DNA from: Streptomyces sp. BK340
Lineage (GTDB): Bacteria > Actinomycetota > Actinomycetes > Streptomycetales > Streptomycetaceae
Direction: 5' to 3'
Length of the DNA stretch: 64,000 nt
Assembly: GCF_007827595.1 (NCBI RefSeq)
Contig: NZ_VISR01000017.1
Span: 62,001 to 126,000, forward strand
Made by a program: the position numbers and the translations under genes. Below the pieces are notes generated by a model, which saw only the letters and a program-made list of their open reading frames with translations, was not told where the DNA came from and did not search any database. Shown here in pieces: positions 16,570 through 24,719 of this stretch (within the stretch, counting starts at the first letter, position 1; every line of letters begins with the position of its first letter).

Positions 16570-18498
16570 TCAGTCGACCTCGGCCACGGCCTGCGCGAAC
16601 TGGGCCTTGTACAGCCGCGCGTACGCGCCGTCCGCCGCCAACAGCTCCGTGTGGGCGCCCTGTTCGACGATCGAGCCGTTCTCCATCACCAGGATCGTGT
16701 CGGCGTCCCGGATGGTGGAGAGCCGGTGTGCGATGACGAACGAGGTCCGCCCGTGGGCGAGTTTGGCCATCGCCTTCTGGATCAGCACCTCGGTGCGGGT
16801 GTCGACGGAGCTGGTCGCCTCGTCCAGCACCAGGATCGTCGGGTCGGACAGGAACGCCCGCGCGATGGTGATGAGCTGCTTCTCACCGGCGCTGACCCCC
16901 GTGCCCTCGTCGTCGATCACGGTGTCGTACCCCTCGGGCAGGGTGCGGATGAAGCGGTCCGCGTGGGCCGCCCGCGCCGCCTCCTCGATCTCACCCCGGG
17001 TGACCTCGCGCGAGGCGCCGTACGCGATGTTGTCCGCGATGCTGCCGCCGAACAGCCAGGTGTCCTGCAGCACCATGCCGATCCCGGAGCGCAGTTCGTC
17101 CCGGGACATCTTCCGGATGTCCACGCCGTCCAGGGTGATCCGGCCGCCCGAGACGTCGTAGAACCGCATCAGCAGGTTGACCAGCGTGGTCTTGCCGGCC
17201 CCGGTCGGGCCGACGATCGCCACGGTCTGACCGGGCTCCACCGTCAGCGACAGGTCCTCGATCAGAGGCTTCTCCGGGTCGTACCGGAAGGACACGCCCT
17301 CCAGCGCCACCCGTCCGCGCAGTTCCGCCGGCCGCTCGCCCGGTACCGGATCCGCCTCCTGCTCCTCCGCGTCCAGGAGTTCGAAGATCCGCTCGGCCGA
17401 GGCGACACCCGACTGCACCAGGTTCGCCATCGACGCGACCTGCGTCAGCGGCATCGAGAACTGCCGCGAGTACTGGATGAAGGCCTGCACGTCACCGATG
17501 GACAGTGCGCCCGACGCGACCCTGAGGCCACCGACGACCGCCACCAGCACGTAGTTCAGGTTCGACACGAACATCATCAGCGGCTGCATCACACCGCTGT
17601 TGAACTGCGCCCTGAACCCGGCCTCGTACAGCGCCTCGTTCTGCTCGGCGAACTGCTTCGCCGACTCCTGCTGCCGCCCGAACACCTTCACCAGGGTGTG
17701 CCCGGTGTACATCTCCTCGACGTGCGCGTTCAGCTTGCCGGTGGTGCGCCACTGCTGCACGAAGTGCGGCTGCGACCGCTTGCCGACCCGGGTGGCGACC
17801 ACGAACGACAGCGGCACCGTCACCAGCGCGACCAGCGCGAGGATCCAGGAGACCCAGAACATCATCACGAGCACGCCGATGATGGTCAGCACCGAGTTGA
17901 TCAGCTGCCCCATCGACTGCTGGAGCGTCTGCCCGATGTTGTCGATGTCGTTGGTGGCCCGCGAGAGAACCTCGCCGCGCTGGCGCTTGTCGAAGTACGA
18001 CAGCGGCAGCCGGGACAGCTTCTTCTGCACGTCCTCGCGCATCCGGTACATCGTGCGGTTCACGGCCCGGTTGACCAGCCGGGTGGCGACCGCCATCAGC
18101 ACACCGGCGACCAGGAAGGTGCCCAGCGCGAGCAGCAGGACGTTCCCGACGGCATCGAAGTCGATGCCCTTGCCGGGGGTGAAGTCGGTGCTCTTCAGCA
18201 TGTCCGCGATGGAGCCCCGGCCCCGCTCGCGCATCGACTGGAGCACCTGCTCCTTGGTGGCCCCGGCCGGCATCCGCCGGCCGATGATGCCGGCGAACAC
18301 CAGGTCGGTGGCCCTGCCGAGGATCTTCGGGCCGATCACGCTCAGGGCGACGCTGACGACCACGCACAGCAGCAGGGCGTAGATGGTGACCCGTTCGGGC
18401 CTGAACCGGGCGACGAGCCGTTTGCCCGACCCCTTGAAGTCCATCGAGCGCTGGTCGGGGCCGCCCCCGGCCATCATGCGTCCCATGGGCCCGGCCAT
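16570..18498 (-). CDS. Heterodimeric ABC exporter, subunit B (TM + ATPase)
   Basis: A 642-aa half-transporter of the type IV (ABCB-like) exporters. Six TM helices (about residues 35-380) are followed by a nucleotide-binding domain with Walker A GPTGAGKTT, a signature written VSAGEKQ in place of LSGGQ, Walker B ILVLDEATSSVD and a switch His (VIAHRLSTI). The glycine-rich start MAGPMGRMMAGGGPDQ is soluble. The ATG overlaps the preceding gene's stop (TGATG), indicating coupling. A non-canonical VSAGE signature in one subunit is common in asymmetric heterodimers. The substrate (drug, lipid or peptide) is unknown. Confidence 0.92.
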   Translation of the reverse strand: MAGPMGRMMAGGGPDQRSMDFKGSGKRLVARFRPERVTIYALLLCVVVSVALSVIGPKILGRATDLVFAGIIGRRMPAGATKEQVLQSMRERGRGSIADMLKSTDFTPGKGIDFDAVGNVLLLALGTFLVAGVLMAVATRLVNRAVNRTMYRMREDVQKKLSRLPLSYFDKRQRGEVLSRATNDIDNIGQTLQQSMGQLINSVLTIIGVLVMMFWVSWILALVALVTVPLSFVVATRVGKRSQPHFVQQWRTTGKLNAHVEEMYTGHTLVKVFGRQQESAKQFAEQNEALYEAGFRAQFNSGVMQPLMMFVSNLNYVLVAVVGGLRVASGALSIGDVQAFIQYSRQFSMPLTQVASMANLVQSGVASAERIFELLDAEEQEADPVPGERPAELRGRVALEGVSFRYDPEKPLIEDLSLTVEPGQTVAIVGPTGAGKTTLVNLLMRFYDVSGGRITLDGVDIRKMSRDELRSGIGMVLQDTWLFGGSIADNIAYGASREVTRGEIEEAARAAHADRFIRTLPEGYDTVIDDEGTGVSAGEKQLITIARAFLSDPTILVLDEATSSVDTRTEVLIQKAMAKLAHGRTSFVIAHRLSTIRDADTILVMENGSIVEQGAHTELLAADGAYARLYKAQFAQAVAEVD

Positions 18499-20231
18499 CA
18501 GGCAGCCTCCGCTTCCGTGAGCTGGGAGAGAACGATCTCCCGGTACGTCTCGTTGCCCGCCATCAGCTCGTGGTGCCGGCCGGTGCCGACCACCAGGCCC
18601 TCGTCCAGCACGACGATCCGGTCCGCGTCCCGGATGGTCGCCACACGCTGGGCGACGATGACGACGGTCGCCTCGGCGGTCTCCTGGGCGAGAGCCGAGC
18701 GCAGCGCCGCGTCCGTCGCGTAGTCGAGCGCGGAGAAGGAGTCGTCGAAGAGGTAGATCTCCGGGCGCTGCACGAGGGTGCGGGCGATGGCGAGGCGCTG
18801 GCGCTGACCGCCCGACACGTTCGTGCCGCCCTGCGCGATCGGCGCGCCCAGGCCGCCCTCCAGCTTCTGTACGAAGTCCTTGGCCTGCGCCACCTCGAGC
18901 GCGTGCCACAGTTCCTCGTCGGTGGCGTCCGGGTTGCCGTAGCGCAGGTTGGTCGCGACCGTCCCCGCGAACAGATACGGCTTCTGCGGCACGAGCCCGA
19001 CGGTCTTCGCGAGCAGCGCCGGCTCGACCTGCTGGACGTCCACACCGTCCACCAGGACCTCGCCCTCGGTGGCGTCGAACAGCCGCGGGACCAGACCGAG
19101 CAGCGTCGACTTGCCGCTGCCGGTCGAGCCGATGACGGCGGTCGTCTCGCCCGGCCTGGCCACCAGCTCGATGGACTTCAGCACCGGCTCCTCGGCACCC
19201 GGATAGCGGAAGCCCGCGCCCCGGATCTCCAGATGCCCGTGCCGGCGCAGCTCGACGACCGGGGAGAGCGGCGGCACCACGCTCGAGTCGGTGTCCAGGA
19301 CCTCCTGGATGCGCTCGGCGCACACCTCCGCGCGCGGCACCATCATGAACATGAAGGTGGCCATCATCACGGACATGACGATCTGCATCAGATAGGCGAG
19401 GAACGCGGTCAGGTCGCCGATCTGCATTCCGCCGCTGTCGATGCGGTGCGCGCCGAACCACACCACCGCGATCGACGACAGGTTCACCACCGTCATGACG
19501 ATCGGGAACATCAGCGCGAGCATCCGGCCGGTGGCCAGCTGCATCTCGGTCAGGTCGCCGTTCGCCTTCCCGAACCGGCCCTGCTCGTACTCGTCCCGGA
19601 CGAAGGCGCGGATCACCCGGTTGCCGGTGATCTGCTCGCGCAGCACCCGGTTCACCGTGTCCAGACGGACCTGCATGGCCCGGAACAGCGGTCGCAGCCG
19701 GCGCACGATCAGCGTCACGGAGATGCCGAGCACGGGCACGACGGCGACGAGCACCGCGGACAGCGGCACGTCCAGGCCGAGCGCCAGCACGATCCCGCCG
19801 ACACACATGATGGGCGCCGACACCATCAGCGTGAACGTCATCAGGGCCAGCATCTGGACCTGCTGCACGTCGTTGGTCGTACGGGTGATGAGTGAGGGCG
19901 CCCCGAAGTGACCCACCTCACGCGAGGAGAAGGACTGCACCCGGTCGAACACGGCGCCGCGCACGTCCCGGCCGAGGGCGGAGGCGGTGCGGGCGCCGTA
20001 GTACACGGCACCGATGTTGCAGACGACCTGGGCCAGCGAGATGCCGATCATCAGGGCGCCGAAGGACAGGATGTAACCCGTGTCCCCCTTCACGACGCCG
20101 TTGTCGATGATGTGGGCGTTGAGTGTGGGCAGGTAGAGGGTGGCGCAGGTCTGCAGGAACTGCAGCAGCACCAGAAGAGCTATGGGTTTCCTGTAGGGCC
20201 TGAGGTAGGTCCGCAGAAGTCGTATGAGCAC
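18498..20231 (-). CDS. Heterodimeric ABC exporter, subunit A (TM + ATPase)
   Basis: A 577-aa half-transporter, first gene of the pair. The six-TM domain begins right after the start (LIRLLRTYLRPYRKPIALLV). The ATPase has Walker A GSTGSGKSTL, signature VSGGQRQR and the segment YLFDDSFSALD, where the catalytic Glu after Walker B is replaced by Asp-Ser (DDSFSALD). That is the usual sign of a degenerate ATP site in heterodimeric exporters such as Rv1273c/Rv1272c relatives. The H-loop His is Gln (VIVAQRVATI), consistent with this. The GTG at 20231 was chosen with GAGAGACG upstream. Confidence 0.92.
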   Translation of the reverse strand: MLIRLLRTYLRPYRKPIALLVLLQFLQTCATLYLPTLNAHIIDNGVVKGDTGYILSFGALMIGISLAQVVCNIGAVYYGARTASALGRDVRGAVFDRVQSFSSREVGHFGAPSLITRTTNDVQQVQMLALMTFTLMVSAPIMCVGGIVLALGLDVPLSAVLVAVVPVLGISVTLIVRRLRPLFRAMQVRLDTVNRVLREQITGNRVIRAFVRDEYEQGRFGKANGDLTEMQLATGRMLALMFPIVMTVVNLSSIAVVWFGAHRIDSGGMQIGDLTAFLAYLMQIVMSVMMATFMFMMVPRAEVCAERIQEVLDTDSSVVPPLSPVVELRRHGHLEIRGAGFRYPGAEEPVLKSIELVARPGETTAVIGSTGSGKSTLLGLVPRLFDATEGEVLVDGVDVQQVEPALLAKTVGLVPQKPYLFAGTVATNLRYGNPDATDEELWHALEVAQAKDFVQKLEGGLGAPIAQGGTNVSGGQRQRLAIARTLVQRPEIYLFDDSFSALDYATDAALRSALAQETAEATVVIVAQRVATIRDADRIVVLDEGLVVGTGRHHELMAGNETYREIVLSQLTEAEAA

Positions 20232-20362
20232 GCTACGTCTCTCGGAGTCGGCGGTGGAGGCTGGACGGTTGCCCCTGGCCCCTATCGTCGAACACTCCAC
20301 CCGCGTTACCTCAACCGATTAACCCAACAGCGGTGCCCGTACGGCCTTATGGGTTTGCAGCG

Positions 20363-21820
20363 CTATGGGCGAAATGCCCCGGGATGGGTCTGCTCCCGCA
20401 CGGACACGAACTGCTGCCGCACGGCCTGCCCCACAGCCAGTTGGTCGCCCGGCTCCAGAACCTGCGCGGCCGGCCCCGGCCAGCCCGGCGGGGTGCGCGG
20501 GTCGAGTGTGCCCTGCGACACGCCGATCGCCCACGCGGCCTGCCGGGCCGCGCCGATCGCCGCGTAGTCCGCGGGCTGCGGTACGACGACCTGCGCGCCG
20601 AACAGCGAGGGCGCCGCGGCCTGCACGGCGGGCAGCTCGGCGGCCTGGCCCAGCAGGAAGACCCGCCGCACCTCCACGCCGCGCCCGCGCAGCACGTCCA
20701 GCGCGTCGGCCAGCCCGCACAGCATGCCCTCGAACGAGGCCCGCGCCAGATGCTCGGGCTTCATCGACTCGCGCCGCAGCCCGGCGAGCGTCCCGGCGGT
20801 GTGCGGCAGGCTCGGCGTCCGCTCGCCCTCCAGGTACGGCAGGAGCACCAGCCCGTGCGACCCCGGAGTCGACTTCATCGCCAGCTCGGACAGGCTCTCC
20901 AGGTCCGGCAGGCCGAGGAGTTCGGCGGTGCCGCGCAGGGTGCGCACGGCGTTCAGGGTGGTGACGACCGGCAGGTGCATGCCGGTGGCGTCGGCGAGGG
21001 ACGTGATCATCCCGGTCTGGTCGGCGAGTGCCTCCGGGTGCACGGCCATCACGGACCCGGAGGCCCCGAGCGACACGACCGCGTCGCCGAGCCCGATCCC
21101 GAGCCCGAACGCGGCCGCCATGGTCTCCCCGGTGCCGGCCGAGATCAGCAGCCCCTCCGGGGTCGTGCCGGCCGCGTCCGCCGGGCCGATCACCTCGGGC
21201 AGCATCGCCTGGTGGCCGAGCGCCAGCTCGACCAGGTCGGGCCGGTAGCCGCCGGTGCCGGCGGACCAGTACCCGGTGCCGGAGGCTCCGCCGCGGTCGG
21301 TGGTCCGGCGCACGGGCCGCCCCAGCAGCTGCCACACCAGCCAGTCGTGCGCCTGCAGCAGGGCGGCGATCCGGTGCGCGTTCTCGGGTTCGTTCTTCGC
21401 GAGCCAGCGCAGCTTGGTCACCGGCTGTGCGGCCTGTGGCACACAGCCGACCGCCTGCGCCCAGGCCTCCCGGCCGCCGAGCGCGTCGATGAGGTCGGCC
21501 GCCGCGACCTGTGCCCGCTTGTCACCGCCGACCAGCGCCGGACGCACGGTGTTGCCCTGTGCGTCCAGCGGGACCAGCGCGTTCTGCTGCGAGGAGACAC
21601 CGATGGCCTGCACGCCCTCCAGCAGGCCGCCTCCCGCGGCCTCGCCCAGGGACAGCAGCCAGGCCTGCGGATCCACGTCGCTGGGCCGCCCGCCCGCGCC
21701 GTCCGGTGCCTCCACCGGATGCGGGGCGTACCCCTGCCTGAGTACGGCGCCCGTGTCGGCGTCACAGACGACGATGCGCGTGAAATCGGGCGAGCTGTCC
21801 AACCCGGCGACTATCCCCAT
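20363..21820 (-). CDS. xylB: Xylulokinase (FGGY carbohydrate kinase)
   Basis: A 485-aa cytosolic kinase phosphorylating D-xylulose to xylulose 5-phosphate for the pentose phosphate pathway. It has the N-terminal phosphate-binding strand GIVAGLDSSPDFTRIVVCD, the substrate-side GVSSQQNALVPLD, an Asp in ALVGGDKRAQ at the catalytic-base position, and a C-terminal FGGY domain with VFLLGQAAELPAVQ. The ATG at 21820 begins directly at the kinase fold, with no disordered N-terminal extension. No xylose isomerase or transporter is adjacent, so it stands alone. Other FGGY sugars cannot be excluded. Confidence 0.85.
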   Translation of the reverse strand: MGIVAGLDSSPDFTRIVVCDADTGAVLRQGYAPHPVEAPDGAGGRPSDVDPQAWLLSLGEAAGGGLLEGVQAIGVSSQQNALVPLDAQGNTVRPALVGGDKRAQVAAADLIDALGGREAWAQAVGCVPQAAQPVTKLRWLAKNEPENAHRIAALLQAHDWLVWQLLGRPVRRTTDRGGASGTGYWSAGTGGYRPDLVELALGHQAMLPEVIGPADAAGTTPEGLLISAGTGETMAAAFGLGIGLGDAVVSLGASGSVMAVHPEALADQTGMITSLADATGMHLPVVTTLNAVRTLRGTAELLGLPDLESLSELAMKSTPGSHGLVLLPYLEGERTPSLPHTAGTLAGLRRESMKPEHLARASFEGMLCGLADALDVLRGRGVEVRRVFLLGQAAELPAVQAAAPSLFGAQVVVPQPADYAAIGAARQAAWAIGVSQGTLDPRTPPGWPGPAAQVLEPGDQLAVGQAVRQQFVSVREQTHPGAFRP

Positions 21821-21903
21821 GTCCGAAATTCTGCCGCATCGGCGCGCTTGGTTTGGCCGTGGGCGCCGAGGGAGTTGCTGTCCCCGGCCGGGCGTGGGCG
21901 CGG

Positions 21904-22209
21904 CTACGTGTTGCTGGTGCCCCAGTCGTCCTCCGGGAAGCCGTTGGTGTTGCGCTCGCGGAGCGAGCGGACGCGTTGGGTCACCGACTCGGGGACATGG
22001 TCCCCGACCTTGTGGGTGACCGTGTGGAAGGCCTTGCCCGCGTAGACACGGCCCTGCTGGGCGGCGGTCTCCGCGGTGTTGCGTACGGCTGGGTTCTGCG
22101 CGATCTGACGAGCGGACTTCTTCAGCTGCTCGTAGCGCTCGCGCCCGGCCCTCGTGCCGAGTACGTAACCGAGGGCCAGTCCGGCGACGAACGTGAGCCG
22201 GTAGCGCAT
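21904..22209 (-). CDS. Small YtxH-like membrane-anchored protein
   Basis: A 101-aa protein with a single N-terminal TM segment (LTFVAGLALGYVLGTRAG; the GYVLG-RAGR pattern is typical of YtxH-like proteins). A hydrophilic helical tail rich in Gln, Arg and Ala follows. The function is unknown; family members are often stress-linked. The ATG at 22209 is preferred over a GTG at 22218 because GGAAAGGTGG is then 6 nt upstream. Confidence 0.7.
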   Translation of the reverse strand: MRYRLTFVAGLALGYVLGTRAGRERYEQLKKSARQIAQNPAVRNTAETAAQQGRVYAGKAFHTVTHKVGDHVPESVTQRVRSLRERNTNGFPEDDWGTSNT

Positions 22210-22367
22210 GGCTGCCACCTTTCCCTGGGGTAGGTCTGTGGTGCGGCGTCGGGACCGGGGGGAACCGATTGGCGGAGCACCCCCCTGCTTGCGCTAATGT
22301 ATGTGTCGCAGCGAGCGACCGCCGCCTGGTGAACACCCAGGTAGGTACGTTCGATGCAACGAGGCGA

Positions 22368-22440
22368 TCCTCCGTAGCTCAATTGGCAGAGCAGCCGGCT
22401 GTTAACCGGCAGGTTACTGGTTCGAGTCCAGTCGGGGGAG
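22368..22440 (+). tRNA. tRNA-Asn (GUU), copy 1
   Basis: A 73-nt cloverleaf: acceptor TCCTCCG/CGGGGGA, D-arm GCTC...GAGC, anticodon stem GCCGG/CCGGC with loop CTGTTAA (anticodon GTT), T-arm ACTGG TTCGAGT CCAGT. No encoded CCA. It is identical to the copy that follows after 6 nt. Confidence 0.97.
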
Positions 22441-22446
22441 CTTCGG

Positions 22447-22519
22447 TCCTCCGTAGCTCAATTGGCAGAGCAGCCGGCTGTTAACCGGCAGGTTACTGGT
22501 TCGAGTCCAGTCGGGGGAG
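22447..22519 (+). tRNA. tRNA-Asn (GUU), copy 2
   Basis: A 73-nt exact tandem duplicate of the preceding tRNA-Asn, separated by CTTCGG. Same anticodon GTT and no encoded CCA. Both are followed by a strong intrinsic terminator, so they form a two-tRNA transcript. Confidence 0.97.
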
Positions 22520-22530
22520 CACGCTGAACG

Positions 22531-22552
22531 AGGACCCTTCGGGGTCCTTTTT
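22531..22552 (+). terminator. Intrinsic terminator of the tRNA-Asn pair
   Basis: AGGACCC, tetraloop TTCG, GGGTCCT then a run of Ts. A perfect 7-bp stem 11 bp after the second tRNA; one of the few classical rho-independent terminators in the window. Confidence 0.92.
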
Positions 22553-22696
22553 CATGCCCGCGGGAACCACGGTGCACGCGCCGAAGTCCTTCAAGGTCAG
22601 GAAGCAGCGCAGAAGCCGACCATCCGAAGCAGGAGATCGTATGAGCGGCTATGCTGCGGCAGACGGCGCGCACACATGTACGCGACACGCCGCTAT

Positions 22697-22773
22697 GGGG
22701 CGGTAGCTCAGCCGGTTAGAGCAGCGGACTCATAATCCGTCGGCCGTGGGTTCGAGTCCCACCCGCCCCACCA
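22697..22773 (+). tRNA. tRNA with CAU anticodon (Ile2 or elongator Met)
   Basis: A 77-nt gene with encoded CCA: acceptor GGGGCGG/CCGCCCC, D-arm GCTC...GAGC, anticodon stem-loop GCGGA CTCATAA TCCGT, T-arm GTGGG TTCGAGT CCCAC. The anticodon is CAT. The G-T pair closing the anticodon stem and the variable region resemble tRNA-Ile2 (C34 becomes lysidine) more than elongator tRNA-Met as I remember them. It is not an initiator: the acceptor is fully paired and lacks the GGG/CCC anticodon stem. Confidence 0.85.
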
Positions 22774-23170
22774 GGCGCCGCAGGCGCAGAAACGATGTGA
22801 CGTCTCCGGACGTCAGGACGGTGGCCGACACGCCGAGGCGGCGGCCACCGCTCACCCGCCCGGGCCAGGATCGGCGAGACCGCCGTAGCCCGCGATTCAA
22901 CCCGCAGCGGTGAATGTCCGTCGAATTGGCAGTGCATTGTTCGCGGCTATTGCCGGGCGCTTTCCGGTGCGCAGAACCCTTTCCTGGTCCGATCCTGCCC
23001 GGTGCCCGCGGCGCCCGCGGTGCCCGCGGCGCCCGTGCGGGCCGCTGGAGCAGCTCGTCGAGGGTGGTGCGGTCGGGGCGGCCGTCCTCGGCCCACGGAG
23101 CCGGGACGGAGCGGCTGGACGTCCATCGGACAGCCGATCGGCCGACCCCGCCCGGCGGCATACTGTGCGC
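22774..23170. other. 397-bp gene-free stretch upstream of the Ser/Thr kinase
   Basis: Between the CAU tRNA and the kinase ATG I see no convincing gene on either strand. It contains a four-copy 9-bp tandem repeat (23001-23036) and presumably the kinase promoter. I found no clear attachment-site duplication of the tRNA 3' end within the window. Confidence 0.5.
23001..23036. repeat. 9-bp tandem repeat, four copies
   Basis: The unit GGYGCCCGC is repeated four times, alternating GGTGCCCGC and GGCGCCCGC, about 135 bp upstream of the kinase gene. A simple repeat prone to slippage; no function visible. Confidence 0.7.
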
Positions 23171-24439
23171 ATGGAACGCATAGGGGGCTACCTCGTCGAG
23201 CGGAAGCTCGGTGAGGGAGGGATGGGGACCGTCTTTCTCGCGCGGACGCGGGGCGGCCGGGCGGTCGCGCTGAAGGTCGCCAAGGCCGAGCTGGCGGCGG
23301 ACCCGGTCTTCCGCGAGCGCTTCCGCAGCGAGGTCGAGGCGGCCCGTATGGTCGGCGGCTTCCACACGGCGCCGGTGGTGGACGCGGACGTCGACGGCGA
23401 CCCCCTGTGGCTGGCGACCGCCTACATCCCCGGCCCCACCCTCGCCGCCCGGCTCGCCGCCCAGGGCGCCATGGACGAGCAGCAGTTGCGGTCGCTGGCC
23501 GCCGCCCTCGCCGAAGCGCTGGAGTCCATCCACTCCCGCGGTCTGGTGCACCGTGATCTCAAGCCCGGCAACATCATCATGGCCGAGGACGGGCCGCGGG
23601 TCCTCGACTTCGGCATCGCCCGGGCCGTCGAGTCCACCCGCCTCACCGCCACCGGCACCGCCTTCGGCACACCCGGCTTCCTCGCCCCCGAACAGGCCCT
23701 GGGCAACGATGTGACCGGCGCCGCCGACGTGTTCGCCCTCGGCGCCGTCCTGGTCGCCGCGGCCGGCGGCAGCGCCTGGGGCGAGGGCACGCCCATGGGG
23801 CTGATGTACCGCTCCGTGCACGAGCCGCCGAACGTGTCCGCCGTACCCGCCGCGCTGGTCGACCTGGTGTCGGCATGCCTGGCCAAGGACCCCGCGGACC
23901 GGCCGACACCCACCGGACTGCTGGACCGGCTGACCGGGGAGCCACCGGACCGGACCCCGCCGGCCGCGACGCCGTACACCCCGACGGTCGCCGCGCCCGC
24001 GACGCCTCCGCACGCCCGGGCGGCACCGCCCGCGTCGTCCTGGACGCCTCCGCACCAGGCGGCGACGCCCGCCCGGCCCGCGATGTCCCCGCACCTCCCC
24101 CTGCAGCCCGCGACCCCGCCGCAGGTTCCGTACGGCTTCGGGCCGCCGCTTCCGTACGGCGCGCCGGAGGTCGAGTTCACCGACCGGGATTCCCGGGTCG
24201 TGGTGAACGCGACCGGGGTGGTCCTCGAAGTCGCCGGTGCCGCGGCGGACTTCGAGTGGGCGGAGATCGCCGGTGTCGTACGAACGCCCTCCCCGCGCGG
24301 CAGCCGGCTCACCGTGACGGTGCGGCTGTGGGACGGCGGTGTGTACTCCTGCGAGCTGAACGCCCGCCGCTCGGCCCGGCTCACCGAATGGATCGCCCAC
24401 CTCGACCACGTCCTCGGCTGCTACCTGGCCGGCCGGTAG
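23171..24439 (+). CDS. Hanks-type Ser/Thr protein kinase, soluble
   Basis: A 422-aa kinase. The domain spans residues 5-262: Gly loop LGEGGMGTVFLA, ATP-binding Lys35 in VALKVAK, catalytic HRD (127-129, VHRDLKPGN), DFG at 146-148, activation-loop TAFGTPGFLAPEQA. All catalytic residues are present. A Pro/Ala-rich linker (about 265-335) leads to a roughly 80-residue C-terminal beta-rich domain (VEFTDRDSRVVVNATGVVLEV). There is no TM helix, so it is cytosolic, unlike PknB. The ATG at 23171 begins exactly at the kinase N-lobe. The substrate is unknown. Confidence 0.93.
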   Translation: MERIGGYLVERKLGEGGMGTVFLARTRGGRAVALKVAKAELAADPVFRERFRSEVEAARMVGGFHTAPVVDADVDGDPLWLATAYIPGPTLAARLAAQGAMDEQQLRSLAAALAEALESIHSRGLVHRDLKPGNIIMAEDGPRVLDFGIARAVESTRLTATGTAFGTPGFLAPEQALGNDVTGAADVFALGAVLVAAAGGSAWGEGTPMGLMYRSVHEPPNVSAVPAALVDLVSACLAKDPADRPTPTGLLDRLTGEPPDRTPPAATPYTPTVAAPATPPHARAAPPASSWTPPHQAATPARPAMSPHLPLQPATPPQVPYGFGPPLPYGAPEVEFTDRDSRVVVNATGVVLEVAGAAADFEWAEIAGVVRTPSPRGSRLTVTVRLWDGGVYSCELNARRSARLTEWIAHLDHVLGCYLAGR

Positions 24440-24549
24440 CCGTTCAAGAACCAATACGTGGCCTGTACTTGGCTTGGACATGCCCTGTGCTGGGCACGCA
24501 CCTCCTACGGGAGCTGCCGAAGGGGCGGTGCCGGCAGTAGGAGGGCGTC

Positions 24550-24651
24550 ATGGACCGTCGGATCCGGGTACGTGTCATTCGTCGGCCCGCCGCCCCGCGT
24601 GGGCAGGAGATCGACCGCAGGACGCCCTCGGGGCGCATCCTGCCGTACTGA
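24550..24651 (+). CDS. Possible 33-aa basic small protein
   Basis: A short frame with a very good ribosome binding site (AGGAGGG, spacing 4 nt) and ATG. It encodes MDRRIRVRVIRR, then a Pro/Ala/Arg part, ending SGRILPY. It lies in the 280-bp gap between the kinase gene and the convergent mbl gene, followed by a hairpin (24671-24701). I do not recognise the product. The pI is very high, with no TM or signal. The strong start context and the downstream hairpin are the only support; chance is possible. Confidence 0.4.
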   Translation: MDRRIRVRVIRRPAAPRGQEIDRRTPSGRILPY

Positions 24652-24670
24652 TGACCTGAAGAACGAGGAA

Positions 24671-24701
24671 GCCCGCCCGCGCGGGGCACCGCGGGCAGGG
24701 C
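24671..24701. terminator. Hairpin between the small ORF and mbl (convergent)
   Basis: GCCCGCCCGCG, loop GGGGCAC, then CGCGGGCAGGGC: an 11-bp stem with one bulged A, between convergent frames. The stop of mbl is 19 bp away on the other strand. Probably a bidirectional terminator without a T-run. Confidence 0.6.
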
Positions 24702-24719
24702 ACGAACCGCCGGGCCGTC

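Noticed and set aside
16527..16575. GACTGA/TCAGTC inverted repeat at the hrdA/ABC junction as a terminator
   Set aside because: It merely reflects both proteins ending in Asp-stop; the inner pairing (GGGGG/CCCCC) is weak evidence for a terminator, so it is not listed.
16570..19806. Single 1078-aa ABC protein
   Set aside because: The upstream 430 residues are the out-of-frame shadow of the preceding ABC gene; the TGATG junction at 18498 marks the true start.
20363..21820. Xylulokinase as encapsulin cargo
   Set aside because: Xylulokinase is a reported family 2 cargo type, but this one has no disordered extension and lies about 38 kb from the shell gene. The tailed aminotransferase is a far better candidate.
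22368..22773. tRNA cluster as an integration site for a mobile island
   Set aside because: No integrase, no repeated tRNA 3' end downstream in the window, and the flanking genes are core genes.
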